Below, piece after piece: positions 1 to 8,611 of a stretch of DNA of 64,000 nt (the stretch's first letter is position 1; each line of letters opens with the position of its first letter). The position numbers were made by a program, and so were the translations under genes. Source of the stretch: Rouxiella sp. WC2420 (GTDB taxonomy: Bacteria; Pseudomonadota; Gammaproteobacteria; Enterobacterales; Enterobacteriaceae); the NCBI RefSeq assembly GCF_041200025.1, contig NZ_CP165628.1, forward strand, positions 2,170,001-2,234,000, given 5' to 3'. The notes beneath the pieces were generated by a model. The model was not told where the DNA came from and did not search any database. It saw nothing but the letters and a program-made list of their open reading frames with translations.

Positions 1-2441
1 TCGCACCCACCGACCAAAATGTTAAATTATTTAAAGCAAATGCCGGGAGCGCTCTACCACAAGGCTCTGAGTCAGGCTTGAAATTTGAGGTTACAGCGCG
101 TGATTTCCCATACGCAACGGTTGACAGCAAAGACCCCCGCGACTGGCCTTGGTGGTTGCGTGTTTCATTGAACTCAACAGATTTTAAAGCCGATGAATAT
201 GACAAGCGGCCGTTTAAAACTTTCAATGTCGATGTAAAGCCTGATCCATCGAAACCCTCCGTTGAAATCCCTAACTTTGAAATAAAATCGCAGGTACTAG
301 ATAAAAATGATCCCAATGTGGTGGTGACTCCTGCAAAACTGGAGGGTGTTGATTCTACCAAAATCCCCATTTCACATCTGACTATCGATAAGATTGATCC
401 AAAAGACTTATATTCCGCTCCTTATCTGCCGCAATGGAGCAGCGTAGCCGTTGATTTTAATTTTGCTGCTATGGACGTGACCGGCAGTCAATGGACGCAG
501 GATGGTTTGGGGTATATGAGCGAGCCAAATCCCACTCCTGCAATGACACTCTTTGATTCTACCTCAACGTCACACACGTCAGACTCAAGCCCTGACGCAG
601 GAAGCCTATGCCAGCTTTATCTCGGGTTCAGCCAGCTTCTGCCGCTGGCAAAAATCTCACTGTACTGGCAGCTGCGCACGCCGCTCAGCCATCAGCTGCT
701 TTGGCAATATCTGGTTGCCAACAATCAATGGCGGTCGCTCGACGCCACGGTTGAGGATAATACTTTATCCCTTTCACGCTCTGGCCTGTGGTCGTGCGTG
801 CTGCCTGCCGATGCGGCAACGCAATCAACCTTATTGCCGACCGGGAAACACTGGTTGAGGGCGGTCTTTACGGCGAATGCCGACGACAAAAAAGAGGGCA
901 ACCAACCGGGAAATTATCCGCTGCTTTACAGCGTAACGGCCAACGCGGGCAAGGCCACGCTGATAAATGCTGCCACCGTTGACGATGCGCACTTTGCCAC
1001 GCCGCTTCTGGCTGACAGCGTTAAGGCCCCGGTTGAAGACCTGCCGGATATAGCAAAAATCACCCAGCGCGCCCCGTCGTTTGCCGGCAAAACGGCAGAA
1101 AATGACGATCAGTTTAATGATCGCGTTGCCCAGCGGCTGCGCCACCGCAATCGCGCGCTGAGCTGGAAGGATATTTCAACATTACTTACCGCCAAATACC
1201 CGGAGATCCAGGCGCTAAAAATGGGCGAGACCGACCGCAGTGAAAAAATTCTGGTCGTGATGCCTTACGTTAGCCACAGCGACAATAACGATCGACTGCG
1301 TCCGACAATAAACCAGGGGCGGCTCGCAGAGATGGCGAGCTACATTAAATCTCTCGGCACGCCGTGGCTGAGTCTTAAGGTGGTTAACCCGACTTATAAA
1401 GAGGTGCTCATTAGCTATGAGGTAAGTTTTGTAAAAGGAGTGATCCCGGCCTATGGCGATCAGCTGCTGAGGCGTGCCATTCAGCAGAGATTTATGCCGT
1501 GGGCAACGCATGATTCAAGCCGACAATTGCCCCTTGGCAATCGCATAAATTATTACGACATGCTGGCACTGCTTGAAAATCAGGATTATGTCGACAAGGT
1601 TGAGAGTTTAGTGTTGGGTGATTTGGCCACGGAGCCACAGCAGGTTCTGGTGATTAAGCCACGCTCAGACCCCAAACTGGTTTGTGTATTAGAAGGCTCT
1701 AATGATCTTGTGTTCCTTAACATTCTTGTTGATTTGTCAACCAGCGATATAGAGTACAAATTAATTGCGAACGATGGGATACATACAGAATGGCAGGAGA
1801 GACCTTATGCGAAAACTCGGCTTGAGGATAAGCAAGGGGAACTCATTGACGAGAAATTATATTTAGGCACTGACAGCACAATAAATGAAACTCGGTTTTT
1901 ATCTCTTGATACTTGCGCCTTGTTGAAAATTTTCCATCCAGAAGCTAGTAGGGTAAAGGATAGTTCAGGAAAGAGTTTGTACCCAGAATCGAGGCCTTTA
2001 TTGTGCTATGAGTTCTCAGACTTCAAGGTTGGCGAAGAAAGGACGATGTCATTTGCAAGGCGTGCTAGCTGGGAATTGCAAAACAAAAAAAACAACGTTT
2101 TGGTCAATATGTATTTTAATTATATTAATGGCTCGCTGGATGTCTGTATTGCTAACAAGATTATCCCCAGTGAAACCGATGAAGATTATATTTCTATTAT
2201 AGTAAAAAGAAACGCAAGCCCTCCCTTTTCTTACCACTTTGGAAAGTATGCGACAGTCCAGTCTTTTGAATCTTTATCCCTTAAAGTAGGGGATGTTATT
2301 ACCATAATGTGTAAGGTTGATGATTCTATTTTAAATTATAAGCAGTTTGATCAATCAAGTGTTCTAGTGCTAAAAAACTTATTTACTTCATTTACTGTAA
2401 AAGAGGGTGTCGGAAGATATATTTTATCAAACCCGATGTGA
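1..2441 (+). CDS. Afp12-like baseplate protein, copy 1 (5' end outside window)
   Basis: The frame is open from base 3, so the gene starts before the window; the first initiation-like codon inside it (TTG at 78) is not a credible start. About 812 residues are visible. Residues equivalent to FNDRVAQRLRHRNRALSW, near 1110-1170, followed by a segment about MPYVSHSDNND, are typical of the large baseplate J/gp6-7-like proteins of contractile injection systems (Afp12/PVC12 type), which form the baseplate wedge around the spike. This is family-level recognition. From 581 to about 1675 it is nearly identical to copy 2 downstream, while the part before 581 is only moderately similar. After 1675 it has a further 250-residue tail, most of it missing from copy 2. 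It lies in tandem with copy 2 and upstream of two sheath genes, which supports the injection-system assignment. Confidence 0.75.
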   Translation, partial: APTDQNVKLFKANAGSALPQGSESGLKFEVTARDFPYATVDSKDPRDWPWWLRVSLNSTDFKADEYDKRPFKTFNVDVKPDPSKPSVEIPNFEIKSQVLDKNDPNVVVTPAKLEGVDSTKIPISHLTIDKIDPKDLYSAPYLPQWSSVAVDFNFAAMDVTGSQWTQDGLGYMSEPNPTPAMTLFDSTSTSHTSDSSPDAGSLCQLYLGFSQLLPLAKISLYWQLRTPLSHQLLWQYLVANNQWRSLDATVEDNTLSLSRSGLWSCVLPADAATQSTLLPTGKHWLRAVFTANADDKKEGNQPGNYPLLYSVTANAGKATLINAATVDDAHFATPLLADSVKAPVEDLPDIAKITQRAPSFAGKTAENDDQFNDRVAQRLRHRNRALSWKDISTLLTAKYPEIQALKMGETDRSEKILVVMPYVSHSDNNDRLRPTINQGRLAEMASYIKSLGTPWLSLKVVNPTYKEVLISYEVSFVKGVIPAYGDQLLRRAIQQRFMPWATHDSSRQLPLGNRINYYDMLALLENQDYVDKVESLVLGDLATEPQQVLVIKPRSDPKLVCVLEGSNDLVFLNILVDLSTSDIEYKLIANDGIHTEWQERPYAKTRLEDKQGELIDEKLYLGTDSTINETRFLSLDTCALLKIFHPEASRVKDSSGKSLYPESRPLLCYEFSDFKVGEERTMSFARRASWELQNKKNNVLVNMYFNYINGSLDVCIANKIIPSETDEDYISIIVKRNASPPFSYHFGKYATVQSFESLSLKVGDVITIMCKVDDSILNYKQFDQSSVLVLKNLFTSFTVKEGVGRYILSNPM
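581..1675 (+). repeat. Direct repeat A, unit 1 (about 1.1 kb, near-identical)
   Basis: This stretch matches 4599-5692 with only scattered substitutions, at a constant offset of 4018 bases until a one-base difference near 1655 (offset 4017 after it). It covers the C-terminal core of the Afp12-like protein. The flanking upstream coding sequence is much more divergent, so the homogenised block looks like a recent duplication or gene conversion. Confidence 0.95.
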
Positions 2442-2610
2442 AGATATTAATCTCACTATTGATTGATACAAAAAGTAAGATTCCTTAATTTAACCTATAA
2501 ACGGCATCTTGCCGCCTATTTATCCATTAAGTTTGCAGCTAGGCTGACTTAATGGATACATCTTAATTAATGGGAACACGATGATGTCAGAAAACAATGT
2601 CGAAACGCTC
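2441..2610 (+). repeat. Direct repeat B, unit 1 (170 bp: intergenic plus first ten codons of copy 2)
   Basis: This matches 6047-6216 at a constant offset of 3606 with two or three mismatches. It spans the end of copy 1, the whole intergenic region including the ribosome-binding site, and the first ten codons of copy 2. The intergenic part contains gacttaatggatac and a partial inverted copy upstream (atccattaag), which may form a hairpin that ends copy 1 transcripts. The repeat marks the unit boundary of a tandem amplification. Confidence 0.9.
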
Positions 2611-5600
2611 AAAATCGTCGAGTCGAAAGACATCAGCGACCCTGCTACCCCGTTTGTTTTTGATGATGCCGATACCCACTGGCATCTCACCCAACTGGCT
2701 GAATATTGTTCGGTTATTCCTTATCAGCCTTTGAATTCAGTGGATTATCAGTCCGATAAGGACTCATCGAACTGGGGTCAGGTGTTATTTGGTCATGAGG
2801 TGGGCGAAGAGCGTCAGCAACTCATTAACCATTTGGTGAACCTGTACAACCATGGCGAACAGGGTGACGGCCTGTTACCGCCGCAGCAGGCCCTGTTGCT
2901 GGCCTGGCTTCGCCAGCTAGAGACGCCGCGTAAACTGTTGAACATGCTTCCCGCACTGCACAGGCAGCTTTATTATCGCGATTACCTTAAATTACAGCCC
3001 CAGCCGCCGGTTGCCGATTCGGTGATCCTGTCAATGGCACTCGACGACGGCCTGGTAGAAACCACCGTCAAAGCCAATACGCTTTTTGATGGCGGAACGG
3101 ACACCTTGGGTAACCCGTTGCATTACGCCCTCGAACACGATTTGGTGGTTAATACCGGGCAGTTAACCGATTTGATAGAAGTAAACCCTGAAACAAAGCT
3201 CAAACGCACACTGATTGCCCTGCCAGACTGCAATTTGCCTCTGGGTGGGCAGTGGCTGTTTACTGATCAATCAGGCGACAAGAGTAGTCTCGAGGGTGAA
3301 CAACCCATCATTAATAGCGTGGTGGCAAGTGGTCAAGCCGCTCTGCCAGTGGCAGAAAAAATACGCAACGTGCGCTATTTCAGTCATCCCCATCTGTTAT
3401 TGAGCAGCGGTACAAGAGTGATTAGTCTTAGCATTGCGGGATTAAGCAAAGAAATCGCGTCTACAATAAAAGTCGAACATTATCAGCAGGGGAAGTGGGT
3501 GAGCCTTAAAAACACATCCACGGCCGAAAACACGGTTGAAATTACCCTCACTCCCGGCGAAAAGCCCCTATTGGCACCGCCTAACGTGGCTAAAGATCTT
3601 TCATTGCCCGCTACTGAATTTCCACTGCTTAAATTATCCAATACAGATGGCTCGCCGGTGGGAAAAATCACCAGCATTCGCGTTGCGGTGACCGGCGCGG
3701 CAGTTTTATTCAGTACTGACGCGGGTGACAGTCGGCCAAATAAGCCCAGCCTGCCTTTTGGTAGCAGGGGCACGTCTGGCAGCGGCTTTAATATCATGTC
3801 GCCTGACTGGTTACATGCGACGGACGCATTTAAGGTGACAATTAATCCGACCTGGCTAGAATTACCTTCCGTTGGGTTTGTTGGCAATTATGAAAAGTAT
3901 CTATCAACAATTAAAAATGATAATGAGTTTACCGTAAGCACTTATTTATACGAAAAAGGGCAAAAGCCAGCGCCGATTTCCGCAAACATTAAGTTATTTA
4001 AAGACAATGCCGAAAAGAAAATACCGCAGGGTGCTGGCTCAGGCTTGCCTATTGCAGTCAGCAAGCCTGCCTATGCCTGCGAAGCGGTAAGCAGCACAGA
4101 CCCCTGTGACTGGCCCTGGTCGCTGCGCATTTCTTTAAACTCATTAGATTTCAAGGCCGATGAATACGATAAGCACTCATTTAATACTGTTGCGGTTACA
4201 GTAGATAATGACCAATCTACTACCATAACAACCTTTAAAATAAAGGAGGAAAGTACGGAGGTGGATACTCATCCTCAACTTATCGCAAGCCCGACTAATG
4301 TGCCCCATATTGGATATTCTGATCCTGCCACACATCGGGTTCCTGCTCATCTTGAGAGATTGGGGGAAGAGCAAATACATTATCCCACATTTGATACTCA
4401 AGCTATTAAACCTACAGAGCAACTCTCCCAGCCTTATCAGCCGCAATGGAGTCACGTAACCGTTGATTTTGTTTTTGCTAATATAGAAGTGAAAAGCGGG
4501 GAATTGCTGCAATGGACGCAAGGGGCGTTGGGTCATCAGGCTGAGCAAAAGGTTTCAGCAGATGCAGCATATTATTCTACTTCAACTCTGCAGGTGGCAG
4601 ACTCAAGCCCTGACGCAGGAAGCCTGTGCCAGCTTTATCTCGGGTTCAGCCAGCTTCTGCCGCTGGCAAAAATCTCACTGTACTGGCAGCTGCGCACGCC
4701 GCTCAGCCATCAGCTGCTTTGGCAATATCTGGTTGCCAACAATCAATGGCGGTCGCTCGACGCCACGGTTGAGGATAATACTTTATCCCTTTCACGCTCT
4801 GGCCTGTGGTCGTGCGTGCTGCCTGCCGATGCGGCAACGCAATCAACCTTATTGCCGACCGGGAAACACTGGTTGAGGGCGGTCTTTACGGCGAATGCCG
4901 ACGACAAAAAAGAGGGCAACCCACCGGGAAATTATCCGCTGCTTTACAGCGTAACGGCCAACGCGGGCAAGGCCACGCTGATAAATGCTGCCACCGTTGA
5001 CGACGCGCACTTTGCCACGCCGCTTCTGGCTGACAGCGTTAAGACCCCGGTTGAAGACCTGCCGGATATAGCAAAAATCACCCAGCGCGCCCCGTCGTTT
5101 GCCGGCAAAACGGCAGAAAATGACGATCAGTTTAATGATCGCGTTGCCCAGCGGCTGCGCCACCGCAATCGCGCGCTGAGCTGGAAGGATATTTCAACAT
5201 TACTTACCGCCAAATACCCGGAGATACAGGCGCTAAAAATGGGGGGGACCGACCGCAGTGAAAAAATTCTGGTCGTGATGCCTTACGTTAGCCACAGCGA
5301 CAATAACGATCCACTGCGTCCGACAATAAACCAGGGGCGGCTCGCAGAGATGGCGAGCTACATTAAATCCCTCGGCACGCCGTGGCTGAGTCTTAAGGTG
5401 GTTAACCCGACTTATAAAGAGGTGCTCATTAGCTATGAGGTAAGTTTTGTAAAAGGAGTGATCCCGGCCTATGGCGATCAGCTGCTGAGGCGTGCCATTC
5501 AGCAGAGGTTTATGCCGTGGGCAACGCATGATTCAAGCCGACAATTGACCCTTGGCAATCGCATAAATTATTACGACATGCTGGCACTGCTTGAAAATCA

Positions 5601-5697
5601 GGATTATGTCGACAAGGTTGAGAGTTTAGTGTTGGGTGATTTGGCCACGGAGCCACAGCAGGTTCTGGTGATTAGCCACGCTAAGACCCCAAACTGA
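2581..5697 (+). CDS. Afp12-like baseplate protein, copy 2 (frameshifted near its 3' end)
   Basis: This is a 1038-residue reading frame starting ATGATGTCAG after a GGGAACACG ribosome-binding region. The N-terminal half (about residues 1-450) is a conserved baseplate-protein head; the window contains no equivalent for copy 1 because that part lies upstream. Residues about 500-670 align loosely with copy 1 (both have an SLNS.DFKADEYDK motif), and residues about 673-1030 are nearly identical to copy 1. The frame ends early: copy 1 reads gattaagcc where this copy reads gattagcc near 5673. The missing A shifts translation into VISHAKTPN and a stop, and the original frame continues in 5751-6047. The protein probably belongs to the baseplate of a contractile injection system. 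Loss of the tail may leave the core intact, so function cannot be excluded. Confidence 0.75.
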   Translation: MMSENNVETLKIVESKDISDPATPFVFDDADTHWHLTQLAEYCSVIPYQPLNSVDYQSDKDSSNWGQVLFGHEVGEERQQLINHLVNLYNHGEQGDGLLPPQQALLLAWLRQLETPRKLLNMLPALHRQLYYRDYLKLQPQPPVADSVILSMALDDGLVETTVKANTLFDGGTDTLGNPLHYALEHDLVVNTGQLTDLIEVNPETKLKRTLIALPDCNLPLGGQWLFTDQSGDKSSLEGEQPIINSVVASGQAALPVAEKIRNVRYFSHPHLLLSSGTRVISLSIAGLSKEIASTIKVEHYQQGKWVSLKNTSTAENTVEITLTPGEKPLLAPPNVAKDLSLPATEFPLLKLSNTDGSPVGKITSIRVAVTGAAVLFSTDAGDSRPNKPSLPFGSRGTSGSGFNIMSPDWLHATDAFKVTINPTWLELPSVGFVGNYEKYLSTIKNDNEFTVSTYLYEKGQKPAPISANIKLFKDNAEKKIPQGAGSGLPIAVSKPAYACEAVSSTDPCDWPWSLRISLNSLDFKADEYDKHSFNTVAVTVDNDQSTTITTFKIKEESTEVDTHPQLIASPTNVPHIGYSDPATHRVPAHLERLGEEQIHYPTFDTQAIKPTEQLSQPYQPQWSHVTVDFVFANIEVKSGELLQWTQGALGHQAEQKVSADAAYYSTSTLQVADSSPDAGSLCQLYLGFSQLLPLAKISLYWQLRTPLSHQLLWQYLVANNQWRSLDATVEDNTLSLSRSGLWSCVLPADAATQSTLLPTGKHWLRAVFTANADDKKEGNPPGNYPLLYSVTANAGKATLINAATVDDAHFATPLLADSVKTPVEDLPDIAKITQRAPSFAGKTAENDDQFNDRVAQRLRHRNRALSWKDISTLLTAKYPEIQALKMGGTDRSEKILVVMPYVSHSDNNDPLRPTINQGRLAEMASYIKSLGTPWLSLKVVNPTYKEVLISYEVSFVKGVIPAYGDQLLRRAIQQRFMPWATHDSSRQLTLGNRINYYDMLALLENQDYVDKVESLVLGDLATEPQQVLVISHAKTPN
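4599..5692 (+). repeat. Direct repeat A, unit 2
   Basis: Second unit of the 1.1-kb near-identical block in the Afp12-like genes. It differs from unit 1 (581-1675) by a few substitutions and one missing A near 5673 that breaks the reading frame. Confidence 0.95.
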
Positions 5698-6047
5698 TTT
5701 GTGTATTAGAAGGCTATGATGATCGTGCATTCCTTAACATTCATGTTGATTTGTCAACCAGCGATATAGAGTACAAATTAATTGCCAGCAATGAGATACA
5801 TACAGGATGGCAGGAGAGACCTTATGCGAAAACTCGGCTTGAGGATAAGCAAGGGGAACTCATTGACGAGAAATTATATTTAGGCACTGACAGCATAATA
5901 AATGAAACTCGGCCTTTATCTCTTGATACTTGCGCCTTGTTGAAAATTTTCCATCCAGAAACTAAAAGGATAATAGATAGATCAGGAAATATTTTGTATC
6001 CAGAATCGAGGCCTTTATTGTGCTATGAGTTCTCAGACCCATTTTGA
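5698..6047 (+). pseudogene. Frameshifted and deleted tail of baseplate copy 2
   Basis: Translated in the frame starting near 5751 this gives SDIEYKLIA..., closely matching the tail of copy 1 at about 1740-2030 (shared WQERPYAKTRLEDKQGELID). It is the continuation of copy 2 after a one-base deletion and has no start codon or ribosome-binding site of its own. Compared with copy 1, about 411 bases are missing between CYEFSD and the terminal stop, so the last 130 or so residues of copy 1 are absent. This is a decayed end rather than an independent gene. Confidence 0.8.
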
Positions 6048-6216
6048 AGATATTAATCTCACTATTGATTGATACAAGAAGTAAGATTCCTTAATTTAAC
6101 CTATAAACGGCATCTTGCCGCCTATTTATCCATTAAGTTTGCAGCTAGGCTGACTTAATGGATACATCTTAATTAACGGGAACACGATGATGTCAGAAAA
6201 CAATGTCGAAACGCTC
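6047..6216 (+). repeat. Direct repeat B, unit 2 with relic of a third gene copy
   Basis: It repeats 2441-2610. At 6187 it carries the start ATGATGTCAG and ten codons (MMSENNVETL) of a third baseplate copy, then diverges abruptly into unrelated sequence and stops after about 17 codons. The third copy has therefore been reduced to its first 30 bases. Confidence 0.9.
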
Positions 6217-6428
6217 TGTTCCTTAGCGAGTTTGCAATAAATTGATAATTTAATCACAAAAGTAATTTATTGAAATTTATAAAAATATTTTGAAGTTAAA
6301 TTAATGACATCTTATCGTCTGTTTATTTCTACAACGGTTAGCAAGACTGTCACTAAAGGATTTAATTACTTAATTCTGGACGCCACTTTGATGGCGGGCT
6401 AGATCCTACATCATTAGAGGAGCGTTCC
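6217..6428. other. Gene-free AT-rich spacer before the sheath genes
   Basis: Between the third-copy relic and the first sheath gene there is AT-rich sequence with no supported gene. It may hold the promoter of the sheath genes; no convincing -35/-10 pair could be fixed. An AGAGGAG ribosome-binding site at about 6416-6422 precedes the ATG at 6429. Confidence 0.5.
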
Positions 6429-8557
6429 ATGACAATTGAAACCAACTATCCCGGCGTGTATGTCAAAGAGGACAATGCGCTGTCGCTGAATATCACCTCC
6501 GGCAGCACCGCGGTACCCGTGTTTGTATTTGAGCCATTGGTGAGTGCAACAAAAGGAGTAACAGATATTATTCCATCAGCCGGTGTGCTTAAAAAGTTTA
6601 ATGGTTGGCTGGAGTATCTCAAATTTTATAATTTAGTCGTTTCTGCTAGCTCAACGGATGAGGTGTTTGAATTTAAGGTTACCGTTTCTGCGGGTAGTGA
6701 AAAAAAATTCAGGAAGAGGAGTTTGCAACAAGAATCACATCATCTGATTTATTCAAAACCATTGCCTATTCCGTAACGGGTCCTGAAATTGTTGCCCAAA
6801 AAGCTTTGCAGCCCATTAAATCCCTGAATAAATCATTAGGGTATTATGAGTTGCAGCACTACTTCGAAAACGGCGGTGGAGCGTGTTATGTTTATTTTTA
6901 TTCAGGAACTGCTGCTGCGACAAAAGAGAGTTTCGATACCCTTGCTAACTTTATTTCTGCCCATCCAGACATTACATTGATTGTATTGAGTGCCAGTACT
7001 ACCACTAATAATCTTGCGTCTAGTGCGGTAGGCGATTTAATGTCGCAATCCACTGGCCATTCTGCACCTTTATTCTGCCTGGTAGGGGGAGACGCAATAG
7101 ATAGAGCATTATATTTTAGCAGTGAAGCTAAGCAAACCGCAGCTTATTATCCATACCTAAAAACATCCTATCTTCAAAGCTTTGTCCCTGATTTAGATAG
7201 GATAAAAATCAATAGTTTTAATCATTACACCTGGGGAACAGAGGCTCCTGCAGCATTTCTTAGTGCCCCGGCCGACAGCGCCGACGGTAATTTGCAATAT
7301 CAGTATGCCGAGCCGAATTTGAATACCGATACTTCTCCTATGACCGAACTTGATTGGGAGATTAAAATGTCTAATGCCGAAAAGGCGTTAGCAGAACTTG
7401 CCGATTCTAAAAACCGTGTTCCCGTCGCCGGGGAGCCTGCTTTTGATCAGCAACAGTATGATCTGAAAATGTCTGAAGCAGAAAAGCTTTTGCGCGAACT
7501 CGCCGACTCGAAGCCGAAATCTGAAGATCAGTTGAAAGAGGTCTTCTTACACGCCGAACATGAAAAAGAGGCGCGACTTTCTGCAGCGCAACGCTTACAG
7601 GCTGAAATTGCAGTCATCGGCAAAATCATCTCTGACGCAGCAAATACTGCCGCACATGCTAAAGATGCGATTGCAGCCGCTGAAACATTGAAAAAACTTC
7701 AGGCCAATGCCGCGTTGGCAGCTACTTCAGAGCCAGACACAGATCCCGCCACTGGGGCAAAAACAGCGCAGCAAGAGACAGCCGAGCCGCAAAAGCAACT
7801 ACCGGATGACCAGGATGATGATCAACAGGGCGGGTATAATATGCCTCAAACTCCAGTTGTCGAACCTGCTGGTAAATTGACCTTTAAAATAATATCCACT
7901 TTTAAAGACCTACAAGCTGTACTGCCTAATTTAGCCAGCGAAATTCTGGCTGCCTTTAAAGCAGAAGTGGCTAGCGTGGTCGTTTCTCCGGTCGCCGCCA
8001 TTGCCGGTGCCTATTGTCTGACCGACGCCCAGCGCGGTGTCTGGAAAGCACCGGCCAATGTGACACTCAGCGGCGTTACGGGTCTCTGCGATGCTGGAGG
8101 TAAAGAACTCATCGTCACCGAATCCGTAAATGCAAACCTGCTTAAAAATGGTATTAACGCGATTCGTTACTTCCCCGGCAAGGGCTTTACAGTCTGGGGT
8201 GCACGCACCATGGTAGATGACGGAGATCTGCCATGGCGCTATATTCCCGTGCGCCGCCTGTTTAACATTGCCGAGCGCGACATTAAAGAAGCCATGGCGA
8301 AAGTCGTGTTTGAGCCAAATTCGCCAACTACCTGGGAAATTTTGCGAGGCTCTATTGATGCTTATCTGCATAACCTATGGAAACAAGGCGGACTGTTTGG
8401 CGATAAACCGCAGCAGGCCTATTTCGTTAAAATCGGTTTGGGAACCACCATGTCCCCGACAGATATTAATAGCGGAAAAATGATTGTTAAAGTTGGCATG
8501 GCGGCGGTTAAACCTGCTGAATTTATTATCCTTGAGTTCTCTCAGAAACAGATTTAA
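6429..8557 (+). pseudogene. Tail sheath protein 1, interrupted by a frameshift at an A8 run
   Basis: The N-terminus (TNYPGVYVKEDNALS) and C-terminus (FNIAERDIKEAM, EFIILEFSQKQI) are those of contractile tail sheath proteins. The first frame runs 6429-6776 and stops; the second is open from about 6707 to 8557. Reading past the A8 run at 6700-6707 with a -1 shift joins them as ...AGSEKK-IQEEEFATRITSSD..., which restores a continuous sheath of about 709 residues. Between the two sheath halves (about 7330-7880) lies an Ala/Glu/Lys-rich insertion of about 180 residues with two copies of an (I/L)KMS.AEK.L.ELADSK unit, probably a coiled coil or surface decoration. Sheath 2 lacks this insert, as Afp2/3 differ from the longer Afp4. 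It could be a broken gene, a phase-variable gene, or one rescued by slippage; sequence alone cannot decide. Confidence 0.75.
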
Positions 8558-8567
8558 TAACCTAATG

Positions 8568-8589
8568 GGGTAACCCTCAAGGGTTACCC
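8568..8589. promoter_or_regulatory. Perfect inverted repeat between the two sheath genes
   Basis: The sequence gggtaaccct, two bases, then agggttaccc forms a ten-base perfect inverted repeat 11 bases after the stop of sheath 1. It is followed by gttcttt, a poor U-tract. It may attenuate transcription or protect mRNA ends, setting different levels of the two sheaths; protein binding at the palindrome is also possible. Confidence 0.6.
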
Positions 8590-8611
8590 AGTTCTTTAAC
8601 GAGGATTAACC

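Noticed and set aside
78-80. TTG at 78 as the start of baseplate copy 1
   Set aside because: The frame is open to base 3, aligns with copy 2 upstream of this codon, and no ribosome-binding site is present.
831-1145. Frames antisense or out of frame within the baseplate repeats (also at 4849-5163)
   Set aside because: They are duplicated only because the host gene segment is duplicated; no start signals.
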